A stretch of 64,000 bases of DNA from Ruminococcus flavefaciens FD-1 (GCA_000174895.1 ACOK01000111.1:27445-91444); one strand, 5' to 3'; shown: positions 15,994 through 24,626, counted from the stretch's first letter. The notes: generated from the letters alone by a model not told the origin. Numbers and translations: made by a program.

Positions 15994-17169
15994 TTACAGA
16001 AAGCTGTTTAAAGCAGACATTTCTTCAAATTTAAGATCTTCAGTTACATGGGCATAAGTATCAAGAGTAAACGCAACGCTGCTATGTCCAAGTATTTTTG
16101 ACAGAGTTTTTACGTTCATTCCGCTTTCGAGGGCTCTTGTTGCAAATGTATGTCTGAGGCCATGTACGTTGATTTCATGCAATCCGTTACGTTTCAGCAA
16201 TAGTTTAAAATCACGCTGAAAGTTCCTTGGATCAACTAAGTTTCCGTTTTTTGTCGTAAAGACCATTTCTGACATAGGTAAACCATTGTCTTTGAAATGT
16301 TGTTCCTGTTCACACTTGTATTCTGTCAGCCTTTCAGCTATATATGGCATTAAAGGGATCGTCCTGATAGAATGGGGAGTTTTAGGTTCACTTAAAGAAA
16401 GAAACGTTTTCCGTTTACCGTCATCGGTTCTGTTGCTGAATCTGTTAACGGCCTGAACTACTCTCAACCATGCACGATCGGTAGATTCTATATGAACATA
16501 CTTCCATTTCAGACCAAATATTTCTCCCTGACGCATTCCTGTATAAAGAGCGAGAAGAACAGGCATTTCAAGACGATCACCTTTCAATGCCTCCTGAAGT
16601 TTTTTCTGTTCATCAATTGTAAGAAACCTCATTTCACTTTTTCTTCTTTTAGGGAGAGTAACGAAATCGGTAGGGTTTTTAATTATCATATCAAGATGTA
16701 CTGCTTTATCAAGAGCACGATGCATCATATCATGCATATTTTTTATTGTTTTGGGACTCAGGCCACCCGAACTGTGAAGTTTGCCATTTTCAGCCTTTTC
16801 ATTAAAAAATGACTGCATGATCGATGTATTAAGATCACATAGCTTATATCCTCCTATAGTATTTTTTATGTGACGATGAACATACGTGTCATAATTGACG
16901 TATGTAGTTAGCTTTACTTCGATTTTACAATACTGATCAAGCCATGTGCAAAGCCACTCATAAAGAGTGACTTTGCAAGGTTCGATATATGTGTTGGTAT
17001 GTATCTGATTCAGTATAATATGCATTTTATCGGCAACTGCCTTACGAGTCTGACCGTAAATATATCTCCTTTTGGGAGGTCCGTCAACAGATGGAATGGA
17101 TATCACTGCCCTCCATCGTCCTTGCTTATCCTTATAGATACTGCCTTCTCCATTTGCATTTTTAGCCAT
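15994..17169 (-). CDS. tyrosine integrase of the third element
   Basis: A 391-residue phage/Tn916-type recombinase. The N-terminal AP2-like arm-binding region is GEGSIYKDKQGRWRAVIS. A core-binding domain and a catalytic domain follow, with Arg in LYTGMRQGEIFGL, the VHGLRHTFATRA box, GHSSVAFTLDTYAHV for the second His and the tyrosine. Its start codon overlaps the stop of the upstream amidotransferase gene by one base (TGATG). This is unusual: integrases are normally not coupled to metabolic-type enzymes. It suggests the amidotransferase/amidoligase genes are integral to the element. Confidence 0.88.
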   Translation of the reverse strand: MAKNANGEGSIYKDKQGRWRAVISIPSVDGPPKRRYIYGQTRKAVADKMHIILNQIHTNTYIEPCKVTLYEWLCTWLDQYCKIEVKLTTYVNYDTYVHRHIKNTIGGYKLCDLNTSIMQSFFNEKAENGKLHSSGGLSPKTIKNMHDMMHRALDKAVHLDMIIKNPTDFVTLPKRRKSEMRFLTIDEQKKLQEALKGDRLEMPVLLALYTGMRQGEIFGLKWKYVHIESTDRAWLRVVQAVNRFSNRTDDGKRKTFLSLSEPKTPHSIRTIPLMPYIAERLTEYKCEQEQHFKDNGLPMSEMVFTTKNGNLVDPRNFQRDFKLLLKRNGLHEINVHGLRHTFATRALESGMNVKTLSKILGHSSVAFTLDTYAHVTEDLKFEEMSALNSFL

Positions 17170-18143
17170 CAGAAAGCACCTCCGTACACCTGATCATATA
17201 TATTCATATCATCTTCGCACTTCACCATCTGCAACGTCTCACGGAGCAGGTCATGGTCGGCAAGCATATCCTCGATCTCATCACAGGTGTAGCCGTACTC
17301 CAGAAGCATTTCTACATCAGAGGAATCAACTCCATAGCACCCACAGTACGCCAAAAGCAATTCCTCATGTATACTATAATAAGAGTCCTCATAGTCATAC
17401 CATGTGGCAAAATGGGAATGATACTGAGCAGGCTCGAATTCCTCTTTTGTTATCGTGCCGCTACTGTCAATACGAATGATCTCCCCCTCAACGCAGTCCA
17501 TCTTTGTATAAGAGAACTTATTGAGTACGGATTTGCCTAGCGCCTTTTTCATGATGGACTCAGTTGAAGCGTAGACGTACAGCCCTAGTGCCTTGAAGTG
17601 GATGAGATATAAGGGATTGCTCCCCTTTATAATGTATAGAGTATTGTCCTGATCGAGGACTGTAAACGTGAAGTTCCCACGCACCGTCTCTGCCATATCC
17701 CTGAGACTATCAAAGTCCAGTTTGCCTTGTTGCTCGATGAGCTGTACACCGATGTAGCTGTCAGTCTCGATGTGAGTATCGGAGAGCTTGCGTTCTTTCC
17801 TAAGTGCGTCATCATTGTACAGTACACCGTTATGAGCAAATGCGAACTCCTTGTCTGCATGGCCTGCGAACGGGTGATTGTTGTAGTTGTGCTTCTTGTC
17901 GCCCTGAGTAGCGAAGCGAGTGTGCCCCATAACAGCAGTTGTTCCATCAGGAGCGTTGAAGTGAATCTTGTGGGACGGCCTGGGTCTCTTGTATATAGAG
18001 ACCCTGCCATCATTGACGTATGAGATTCCTGCCGCATCAGTGCCACGTTCCTCAGATGCATTCGCCAGAAGCTGTGTCAGTTTTTTCAATACCTTGTACG
18101 GCACGATATGTTTATAGTCGAGCCATCCGAATAATGCACACAT
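17169..18143 (-). CDS. class II glutamine amidotransferase
   Basis: A 324-residue protein starting MCALFGW, so the catalytic N-terminal Cys2 is exposed once Met is removed, as in Ntn-type glutaminases. Further family signatures are SEERGTDAAGISYV, GHTRFATQG, and FAHNGVLYND. It should release ammonia from glutamine (or use a related amide). No synthetase or SIS domain follows; the last 90 residues are acidic and Tyr-rich. ATG at 18143 follows GGGAGG. The next gene upstream on the strand encodes a 59-residue peptide, then an amidoligase. Amidotransferases of this class are known partners of amidoligases in predicted peptide or metabolite modification operons. Confidence 0.82.
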   Translation of the reverse strand: MCALFGWLDYKHIVPYKVLKKLTQLLANASEERGTDAAGISYVNDGRVSIYKRPRPSHKIHFNAPDGTTAVMGHTRFATQGDKKHNYNNHPFAGHADKEFAFAHNGVLYNDDALRKERKLSDTHIETDSYIGVQLIEQQGKLDFDSLRDMAETVRGNFTFTVLDQDNTLYIIKGSNPLYLIHFKALGLYVYASTESIMKKALGKSVLNKFSYTKMDCVEGEIIRIDSSGTITKEEFEPAQYHSHFATWYDYEDSYYSIHEELLLAYCGCYGVDSSDVEMLLEYGYTCDEIEDMLADHDLLRETLQMVKCEDDMNIYDQVYGGAF

Positions 18144-18144
18144 A

Positions 18145-18324
18145 TTAGTTATCCTCCCTGAAAGTAGTGTCGATGAGCCTTGGACGATCATCAGTCATTA
18201 CATCCTTGACGATCTCGCCGACCTTGTCAGCAAGAATAGTTGCGGCCACAAGTGTGGCGATTTTCAGCAGTTCCCCCGCAGGCGAACCAGCTGGGATTTT
18301 TGAGATAAAGTCATTTGCTTTCAT
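18145..18324 (-). CDS. 59-residue peptide between amidoligase and amidotransferase genes
   Basis: A short gene with a strong GAGGAGG site 7 bases before its ATG. It begins MKANDFISKIPAG, has an amphipathic or hydrophobic middle (GELLKIATLVAATILADKVGEIV) and a charged C-terminus (VMTDDRPRLIDTTFREDN). It starts directly after the amidoligase stop and ends one base before the amidotransferase start, so it is translated from the same message. I do not recognise it. Position makes it a candidate substrate or small subunit of the two enzymes, but a plain accessory protein is equally possible. Confidence 0.6.
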   Translation of the reverse strand: MKANDFISKIPAGSPAGELLKIATLVAATILADKVGEIVKDVMTDDRPRLIDTTFREDN

Positions 18325-19422
18325 TTACATTTCCTCCTCAGAATTGATGTTTTCGTTAACGTATAATTTTCTTTCCTTGAGATACTGGATGAGTTCGGGT
18401 TCAGTGATGTTGCTTACGAACTCAGACCATGACAGCTTGTGCAGATCATCCTCGGTGTAGTTGATCGCCACATCGATGATAGCGTTCACCAGTTCAAGTG
18501 TTGCAAGGAAGGTATTCAGCTTCAACGTACCACGGAACATTCTGAACTCGATGGTTGCGTAGTTCATGAGGTTCACAGCAGCGTATCTGCCATTGTTGCC
18601 CTTCTTGGCCTTGTCCAGAATCGCCCTTGCTGAATTCTCATATCCGTAACGTGAGGCCCATCTGTTCATGGCATACTCAGAACGCCGAGAGAACTTCAGC
18701 AGTTCATTCCAATGATGTTCCACGAAATAGAGAATATGGCTTATCGTCTCATCCTGCTCATCACGATTCTCACCTAAACAGTCACGGTTCACATGTACGT
18801 GAAGCCCACAAGTCGAGGTCTGATGAGAGCGGTAGCCCAGATATATCGCCTTCTTCATTATCTCGTCCCATTGAAACTGCTTATGGTAATCTAATGACAT
18901 CGGATGCGTCACCAGCTCCATTCCGTCATCAAGCGAGCCGTCGCCCTTGATATACAAGTGATTAGTATCGTTTCGGTTAGCCACAGCAAGAATTTCATCA
19001 GCATTTTCATCATCCTTTCCGGCATTATCAATTTCAAGTTCAACACCAAAATACCTGTCAGAATCTCCGTAGAATATGGGTTCGGGTTTGTATCCGTAGT
19101 CGTGGATGCTCCTATTACGATCTACCTCATCATGATAACACTCACCACAGTAGTCATATCCATCAAGATGATAAGCATCGTCCTCATGAAGCAGTGCGTC
19201 ACAACAAGTACAACGAGTATAGTGGTTATGGTAACATGATGAACATAGTGTGGTATACTCGTCGCCGTATGAATCATCTGTCCATATCACAGAACCACAT
19301 CTGTCGCAGGTAGTAGTGTGATGTTCATAGCAGTCGGTACAAACGATCTCACCCCCAACTTCCTCATAGTCATCGTCCTCGATTAGCGCTCCGCAGTGGG
19401 AGCAGTAGATTTTTTCTTCCAT
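18325..19422 (-). CDS. amidoligase-family enzyme with N-terminal zinc ribbons
   Basis: A 365-residue protein. The first ~110 residues hold at least three Cys4 zinc-ribbon-like units (CSHCG...CTDC, CDRCG...CSSC, CTCCD...CGEC). The rest matches the amidoligase_2 (COOH-NH2 ligase) pattern of the glutamine-synthetase-like fold: FGVELEIDNAG, IKGDGSLDDGMELVTHPMS, TSTCGLHVHVNRD and ATIEFRMFRGTL. The acidic and His residues in these motifs bind Mg-ATP. The family joins carboxyl and amino groups in peptides or metabolites. ATG at 19422 is preceded by GGAGGAAAAA. It is directly followed by the peptide gene and preceded by a DUF960 gene. Confidence 0.85.
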   Translation of the reverse strand: MEEKIYCSHCGALIEDDDYEEVGGEIVCTDCYEHHTTTCDRCGSVIWTDDSYGDEYTTLCSSCYHNHYTRCTCCDALLHEDDAYHLDGYDYCGECYHDEVDRNRSIHDYGYKPEPIFYGDSDRYFGVELEIDNAGKDDENADEILAVANRNDTNHLYIKGDGSLDDGMELVTHPMSLDYHKQFQWDEIMKKAIYLGYRSHQTSTCGLHVHVNRDCLGENRDEQDETISHILYFVEHHWNELLKFSRRSEYAMNRWASRYGYENSARAILDKAKKGNNGRYAAVNLMNYATIEFRMFRGTLKLNTFLATLELVNAIIDVAINYTEDDLHKLSWSEFVSNITEPELIQYLKERKLYVNENINSEEEM

Positions 19423-19762
19423 TTTTTCCTCCATAACGTAAAATAGCCGCTCCCGAAGGAGCGGCATTAGTTTTAGTATTCACTTTGCAAGCACCATGAT
19501 GCTTGGGAACCCCGTTCGTCAAGAATGTACAGGTTTTTCCGCAATGGGAGCATCCAACGGGATGAGATACCTCCTGGCGGAATTCGGGTTCTTCCGATGT
19601 TTGGGTGATGGACCGCATCTTTCCCATTGGCCTCAGCTCAAACACTTGCAGGTAGTCCTTCGGTTCGGGCAGTCTGTCAACACAGTCCCACATGAACAGT
19701 TGAAGCTCCAACGGGATGGTATTGTCAACACCACAGGTCAGATATCTGTTAGTCTCAGTCAT
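19370..19762 (-). CDS. DUF960-family protein
   Basis: A 130-residue protein. The first 70 residues (NRYLTCGVDNTIPLELQLF, then WDCVDRLPEPKDYLQVFEL) match the DUF960 family, common on Firmicute mobile elements and of unknown role. The C-terminal part has a Cys pair CSHCGK. A hairpin at 19446-19465 lies inside the 3' end of this frame, and the frame runs 53 bases into the amidoligase gene. ATG at 19762 lies 8 bases after AAAGGAG. Confidence 0.65.
   Translation of the reverse strand: MTETNRYLTCGVDNTIPLELQLFMWDCVDRLPEPKDYLQVFELRPMGKMRSITQTSEEPEFRQEVSHPVGCSHCGKTCTFLTNGVPKHHGACKVNTKTNAAPSGAAILRYGGKNGRKNLLLPLRSANRGR
19446..19465. terminator. hairpin upstream of the amidoligase gene
   Basis: A perfect GCCGCTCC/GGAGCGGC stem with tetraloop CGAA, no T-run on the minus strand. 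It may attenuate or protect the downstream message. Confidence 0.45.
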
Positions 19763-19910
19763 AGGCATTTCTCCTTTGGCATAAAAATTGCCCCTTGGGC
19801 CGCCTTTCGGCAGTCCTCAGGGTATTCATAGTAATGATATATATATGGAATTTTATAATTATAGGAGAATCGCCATTTTCAGTCGGTTTTGTTTTATAGC
19901 TACGCAAATA

Positions 19911-20079
19911 CAGCGCCGCACCAAGCCCTTTATAATCCCTGCTCTTAAATGTGGTATCGTATTTTTGATGTTCGTGATCCATGTACTCGATGTAGTGATC
20001 ATTGTTCAATGTGGTAACATCGGAAATAGGAGAACACCTTTAAGAGCAGCTCATATAAAAGGGGCTTGGTGCGGCGCTG
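19911..20079. repeat. long imperfect inverted repeat (arms about 40 bases)
   Basis: The left arm (19911-19950) reads CAGCGCCGCACCAAGCCC then GCTCTTAAA. The right arm (20039-20079) is its near-complement, AAGAGCAGC to GGGCTTGGTGCGGCGCTG. The loop is about 88 bases. It lies between the divergent DUF960 and SRAP genes and has no convincing coding content. It could be an origin, a transfer site or a structured leader. Confidence 0.6.
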
Positions 20080-20430
20080 ACTTTAAGGGATTGCGTAGAA
20101 TGACCGACAAAAACGGGCTGGCTGCATCATCTGATATGAGATGTAACAACTGTTATGGGGATAATGTAGCTGCGGATAATAGAAAACAACGTTGTTTCCG
20201 TTACTCGTCGCATAATTATAATGCATCCGGATGATGTCATGGAGGAATATTAGCGATATTGAGAGGAATGATAATACGTGTGGCCATTGTGGTATTGGAT
20301 AAATGTACTGTAAGTGTGTCGGCCATCTGTTAATGGTACCATCGTCGTTGTTCTGATGAGGTGTCGGTTGTTACCGTGATGGTGATAATGGAGGATATGA
20401 CGAAAGTGTTGTAACAAATGATCATAGTAT
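20080..20430. other. intergenic stretch without a convincing gene
   Basis: Open frames here lack ribosome sites and protein-like composition. Apart from the adjacent inverted repeat, nothing clear is seen up to the SRAP promoter. Confidence 0.5.
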
Positions 20431-20432
20431 GT

Positions 20433-20474
20433 GTGAACGTATCTCTTGACATTAACGTTCACCCATGATATAAT
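20433..20474 (+). promoter_or_regulatory. SRAP gene promoter with overlapping operator
   Basis: A consensus promoter TTGACA (20446-20451), 17 bases, TATAAT (20469-20474). A perfect inverted repeat GTGAACGT (20433-20440) and ACGTTCAC (20455-20462) brackets the -35 box, as expected of a repressor site. It shares GAAC/GTTC ends with Gram-positive LexA boxes, but the spacing is longer. Confidence 0.7.
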
Positions 20475-20514
20475 GAAACCAGAAAGTATGTTCGATTTGA
20501 TTTGGAGGTGTGGT

Positions 20515-21183
20515 ATGTGTACATGGTTTTATGTAGAATCTAAGCCATTATCTCTATATATTGATAAGGCAAAGACGTCACCTCTGGCTAATGATATAAT
20601 GGTTGATATGGCTAAAAATATTGCAATGTATGGTGACATCAGACCGACTGACGTTGCGGCAGTCATCGCTCCTGCTAGAAACGGTGGTGTGGGAGTTTTC
20701 CCTATGATATGGGGATTTACTCATGAGGCTACAAACAAACCCATCATCAACTGTCGCATTGAAACTGCTGAAACTCGTCCGATGTGGAAGGAATCATGGC
20801 AGTCCCGACGTTGTGTCATTCCTGCTTCATGGTATTACGAATGGGGGATGTCTGAAACTGAGGATGTTAATAATAGTAAGGTAAAGAAAACGAAGTATGC
20901 TATACAGCCAACCGGTGCTGATGTTACATTCCTTGCAGGTTTATATCGTTATGAAGTACATCGTGGGAAACAGATTCCGATGTTTTCAGTCATCACCCGT
21001 GAAGCGTCCGAGTCGATAAGGATCCATGACCGAATGCCTCTCATACTGAGACAGGAAGATGTTGTGAACTGGATCTGTGCTGCCACACCGCCAAAGGATA
21101 TATCAAAGAAATCCCTGACCGATATGATCGTTGAACCTGTCAATGATCACTATGCTGCGGATCTCGTGAAAAGGTTAATATAA
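20515..21183 (+). CDS. SRAP-domain protein (abasic-site DNA crosslinker, YedK/HMCES family)
   Basis: A 222-residue protein that begins MCTWFY, giving the catalytic Cys2. Other SRAP signatures are MIWGF, NCRIETAETRPMWKESWQSRRCVIPASWYYEW, FSVITREASESIRIHDRMPLIL and the active-site His in IHDRMP. SRAP proteins form a covalent link to abasic sites in single-stranded DNA and shield them. ATG at 20515 follows TTGGAGG; an earlier in-frame start would put Cys inside the chain. A consensus promoter with an operator-like inverted repeat lies directly upstream, consistent with damage or repressor control. Confidence 0.88.
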   Translation: MCTWFYVESKPLSLYIDKAKTSPLANDIMVDMAKNIAMYGDIRPTDVAAVIAPARNGGVGVFPMIWGFTHEATNKPIINCRIETAETRPMWKESWQSRRCVIPASWYYEWGMSETEDVNNSKVKKTKYAIQPTGADVTFLAGLYRYEVHRGKQIPMFSVITREASESIRIHDRMPLILRQEDVVNWICAATPPKDISKKSLTDMIVEPVNDHYAADLVKRLI

Positions 21184-21189
21184 TGACGA

Positions 21190-21216
21190 AGCCGTCCTAT
21201 TTGGACGGCTGTTTTT
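21190..21216 (+). terminator. terminator of the SRAP gene
   Basis: The stem AGCCGTCC/GGACGGCT is followed by GTTTTTG. Confidence 0.75.
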
Positions 21217-21243
21217 GTATATATCAGTCAATGATAGTAGTAG

Positions 21244-21465
21244 TTATTTTTTAGGATAAGGCTTTTTTTCATCAGTTCTACCAAGAAGATAGTCAGTACT
21301 TGTATTGAAAATATCAGCTATCTGGCTTAAAACTTCATTTGGGATTCCACGCACACCTGTTTCGTAACTTGAATATGTTCTTCGGTTGATGAACAATAAA
21401 TCAGCCATGTGCTGCTGTGTATAATCCATGTCTTCTCTTAAGTTGCGGATTCTTTCGTATATCAT
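21244..21465 (-). CDS. XRE-family transcriptional regulator
   Basis: A 73-residue repressor-like protein with a single HTH_3 domain (MIYERIRNLREDMDYTQQHMADLL to the recognition helix NRRTYSSYETG) and the common tail IADIFNTSTDYLLGRTDE. ATG at 21465 follows AGAGGTGG. A perfect 11-base inverted repeat in the gap to the divergent gene at 21611 is its likely operator. It probably controls both itself and that gene. Confidence 0.82.
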   Translation of the reverse strand: MIYERIRNLREDMDYTQQHMADLLFINRRTYSSYETGVRGIPNEVLSQIADIFNTSTDYLLGRTDEKKPYPKK

Positions 21466-21499
21466 AAGACCACCTCTCAAGAAAAAGTATATCACGGTA

Positions 21500-21540
21500 C
21501 AATATGTGCCATTGACTTTTGGCACATATTGTGGCATAAT
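21500..21540 (+). promoter_or_regulatory. promoter and operator between XRE and SLOG genes
   Basis: CAATATGTGCC (21500-21510) and GGCACATATTG (21521-21531) form a perfect inverted repeat. The plus-strand promoter TTGACT (21512-21517), 17 bases, CATAAT (21535-21540) is embedded in it, so a bound repressor would block it. Confidence 0.7.
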
Positions 21541-21610
21541 TAAGTGTACATACCATGACATAGTTAATTTCGATTGGTGAAATCTATATTATATGCTTGG
21601 AGTGATCTTT

Positions 21611-22090
21611 ATGACTTGTACCATCATATCAACAGGCGAGGAGTTAAACCTCATCTGCAAGAACGAAAACGAACCGCCATATCCCGAAATAAAAGCAAAA
21701 CTTCGTGAGAAGATCTGGAATCTTTACTGCAAGGGATACGACAGCTTCTGGCTCAACTGTGAGTACGGAGTGCCGCTGTGGTGCGGTGAGATCATAACTG
21801 CTCTTGCTATGTACAACGACATTGAGCTGAACATCGCCATGCCCTATGAGGAACAGTCCACCAACTGGGTGGAGGAGCATCGTGACCGATTTTTCGCAGT
21901 TCACGCTGATTCGGATCATGTTGAACTGATATCGAATCAATACACCGAGGACTGCTATGAACTGGCAGACGAGTATATGATAGATGATTCAGATCTTGTT
22001 ATCATCGTCGGGAAAACTGATTTGGATAACAGTGCTAAGAAGTATGCAGAGTGTGTTGGAGTGAAGTGTGAACTATTTATCATATACTAA
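21611..22090 (+). CDS. SLOG-domain protein (DUF1273/YpsA-like)
   Basis: A 159-residue protein resembling YpsA/DUF1273 members of the SLOG nucleotide-binding superfamily. Features are the hydrophobic stretch SFWLNCEYGVPLWCGEII, NIAMPYEEQSTNW, and the later AADEYMIDDSDLVIIVG-like region (here LADEYMIDDSDLVIIV). SLOG proteins bind nucleotides or sense nucleotide-derived signals and are frequent on mobile elements and in some defence systems. The N-terminal TGHR motif of YpsA is replaced by STGEEL, so binding may differ. ATG at 21611 follows TTGGAG. Confidence 0.65.
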   Translation: MTCTIISTGEELNLICKNENEPPYPEIKAKLREKIWNLYCKGYDSFWLNCEYGVPLWCGEIITALAMYNDIELNIAMPYEEQSTNWVEEHRDRFFAVHADSDHVELISNQYTEDCYELADEYMIDDSDLVIIVGKTDLDNSAKKYAECVGVKCELFIIY

Positions 22091-22280
22091 ATGTTATTAA
22101 TCAATACGATTTCACATATGGTATCACATTAGTTATTCAATATATAAAGAGAAAATATCCAATTTGTATACACAATGATGATTTTATGAAGAGTTAATGT
22201 GTTTGTAACATTCTTGATATATAATGATATTATTAAATTTTGCTTCTTATGCTATATAAGAAGACGATAGGAGAGTAAGT

Positions 22281-24593
22281 ATGAAATTGACAAAAGCAAT
22301 ATCAATGTTCGTTTCAATTGTTATAGGTGCTACAGTAGCTATCCCAATTGGTACAACTTCAGCAGATGATGTAAAATCACCAATTGAATGGGACGGAACA
22401 GCGGATACAACTTGGTATGATGGTGAAGAAAAGGAACAGCACATAAGTAGTCCGTCTGAATTGGCAGGATTAGCAGTCTTAACAGGTCAGGGAAGAAAAA
22501 TGGAAGGACAAACCATAATACTTGATAATGATATATCACTAAAACATTATCAGTGGCAATCAATTAAGAATTTTTATGGCAAATTTGATGGAAACGATCA
22601 TACTATTTACGGAATGAATATAGTAAGTACATCAGATACTCCTTCTACTCAAAATAATTTTGGTTTATTTGGAATGGCTTCAGAGGCAACTATTCAAAAT
22701 ATTAATTTAAAAGATATTTCAATTGATATTGAAAAAGAAAGTACCAATTTTTCAATTGGTGGATTGGCAGGATTTGGTGGAACAATAATTGATAGTAGTG
22801 TGTCAGGTTCAATTAAATGTAAGAATACTGCAAGTAGCAGTTTTAATGTTGGCGGAATAGCAGGAGCATCGCATACCATCACTCGCTGTAAATCTAATGT
22901 AACAATAAATGTTTATTCCGTTGAAGATAGCGATATTAGAATTGGCGGAATATGTGGTTCAATGGATGAGGGGGAGATCGCTGAGTGCTGTAATTATGGG
23001 CAAATTATTCATGACGGTGCAGCGCAGTATCATGGTATTGCGGGAATAATTGGTTTATTAGCTGTTCATTCCCAGACATCATACATCAAGAATTGTTATA
23101 ATCGGGCAGATATTGAATCTTCTTTAGATTCATATGGTATTGTTGGACGCTTATCTTTCTTTGATTTAAAAAATCATAATTATGAAATATCAAATGTTTA
23201 TAATACAGGCAATTGTACTTATGGAGCATATAAATCGTATGATTATGAAGGAAAATACAGCAACGTTTATTATTCTTCGATTTCTGCTTCAAAAGGAACT
23301 GATGGTAAAAACGATTTATCCACACCTAAACCAGTTGACAATATGAAAAAAGAAGCTTTTGCCACATCATTAGGATCATCATTTGTATATATTGAAAACG
23401 AACTTCCAATTCTGAAATGGGAAGCAAAGGATATGCCTATATCCACTGCAACCTCAACTACTACCACTACAACAAGCGAACCAACATCGACAACAACCAG
23501 CACAACAACTACTACCACTACCACCGCTACAACAAGTACTCTAACAAGTACTACCACAACATCTAAACCGCAGATTTCTGAAATGCTGACTATTGAAAAA
23601 GAAATGGCAATAGGGGAGAAGTATAGCCTTAAAGTCGGAAGTGATGATTTGACATTCTCATCTGATAACGAAAAAGTTGCTGTTGTATCTGAATCAGGAA
23701 TTATTGAAGCAGTTGATTCAGGAAAGACCACGATCGTAGCCAAAAATTCGAGAAATGATGTGGTGCGAATCGAGATTACTGTTACAAAATCACTGCCTGC
23801 TCCTGAGTTCGGCGATATTAACAATGATACCATTATCGACGGTCGTGACGCTTCGATACTCCTTACTTACTACGCTAAAACATCAACAGGCTATAAAGGC
23901 AATCTCCAATCATTTGTCGGAGAACAGATTGGCATTGATCCGTTAACAGGTCAAACTGTTATAACAACAACTGAACTGCCGCAGACAACAACATCCAAAA
24001 AAACAACTTCAACGACAACAACCACTACAACAACGACCACAACAACTACTACCACCACTACTACAATTAGTACGACACAAACGACAACAACCACTATACC
24101 CAGTGTTCCGGTAACAAGCTACTCAACATCTGCGTATTCGATACCTGAAATGCCAACAACTACATATTTAAGTGTAGATATTAATCATAAGAACTATACA
24201 AGAATCAGCAATTTACAAATAAGCATAAATTCAGATATGTCATCGATTAATGACTGCTATAGGAATATTGAAGAATCGACAACCAGAATAGCTGATTTGA
24301 ATAGAACATACTTATCACATGTCAAAAGCTTAAACAGTGCATACATTAATCTTGAGAAAGCTAAGACACAAGGAGTGAGAACTTATAGTTCAGCTGGTGG
24401 ATGGACATATGAACCGTCTGCAGCTGCAATAGCCAAAGCTAAAGCAGATATCGAGAATTATGAAGGATTAGTAGAGTCATATAAAGGATTTCTTCAAAGT
24501 GCTGAGAACAATAGAACATACTACATTGAGCGTATAGGACAGCTTAGATATAGAATCGAAACGTATCAGAATCAGATACAGTCACTTTTATAA
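22281..24593 (+). CDS. large secreted protein with GLUG-type repeats, Thr-rich linkers, Ig-like domain and half dockerin
   Basis: A 770-residue protein. A signal peptide (1-28) precedes a region with repeated Gly-Gly-hydrophobic-Ala/Cys-Gly motifs (IGGLAGFGG, VGGIAGASH, IGGICGSMD, about 120-330), as in GLUG/adhesin-like secreted proteins. A Thr-rich linker (about 393-430) leads to a BIG2-like Ig domain (about 435-503). A single dockerin-type calcium loop GDINNDTIIDGRDASILL follows (about 511-530). A second Thr-rich linker (about 563-605) precedes a C-terminal coiled coil rich in Asn, Tyr and Lys (about 630-770). Dockerins dock onto scaffoldin cohesins in ruminococcal cellulosomes, normally as two repeats. 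Only one is visible here. A surface adhesion or scaffold role is likely. Confidence 0.8.
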   Translation: MKLTKAISMFVSIVIGATVAIPIGTTSADDVKSPIEWDGTADTTWYDGEEKEQHISSPSELAGLAVLTGQGRKMEGQTIILDNDISLKHYQWQSIKNFYGKFDGNDHTIYGMNIVSTSDTPSTQNNFGLFGMASEATIQNINLKDISIDIEKESTNFSIGGLAGFGGTIIDSSVSGSIKCKNTASSSFNVGGIAGASHTITRCKSNVTINVYSVEDSDIRIGGICGSMDEGEIAECCNYGQIIHDGAAQYHGIAGIIGLLAVHSQTSYIKNCYNRADIESSLDSYGIVGRLSFFDLKNHNYEISNVYNTGNCTYGAYKSYDYEGKYSNVYYSSISASKGTDGKNDLSTPKPVDNMKKEAFATSLGSSFVYIENELPILKWEAKDMPISTATSTTTTTTSEPTSTTTSTTTTTTTTATTSTLTSTTTTSKPQISEMLTIEKEMAIGEKYSLKVGSDDLTFSSDNEKVAVVSESGIIEAVDSGKTTIVAKNSRNDVVRIEITVTKSLPAPEFGDINNDTIIDGRDASILLTYYAKTSTGYKGNLQSFVGEQIGIDPLTGQTVITTTELPQTTTSKKTTSTTTTTTTTTTTTTTTTTTISTTQTTTTTIPSVPVTSYSTSAYSIPEMPTTTYLSVDINHKNYTRISNLQISINSDMSSINDCYRNIEESTTRIADLNRTYLSHVKSLNSAYINLEKAKTQGVRTYSSAGGWTYEPSAAAIAKAKADIENYEGLVESYKGFLQSAENNRTYYIERIGQLRYRIETYQNQIQSLL

Positions 24594-24604
24594 ATTGTAA
24601 TATT

Positions 24605-24626
24605 GGAGGCCCGAATCCGGGCCTCC
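24605..24626 (+). terminator. terminator of the secreted protein gene
   Basis: The stem GGAGGCCCG/CGGGCCTCC is followed by ATCTTTTG. Confidence 0.7.

Noticed and set aside
19755..20009. 84-residue minus-strand frame
   Set aside because: It starts with an unsupported TTG inside the long inverted repeat, ends over the next gene's ribosome site and has no recognisable motif. It might be a remnant but is not supportable as a gene.
19788..20234. 148-residue plus-strand frame
   Set aside because: It runs through the inverted repeat and promoter regions, opposite coding DNA, with no ribosome site or protein-like pattern.
23450..24120. Thr-rich ACAACA repeats as a possible microsatellite or CRISPR-like array
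   Set aside because: They are the in-frame Thr linkers of a secreted protein. No spacer structure is present.
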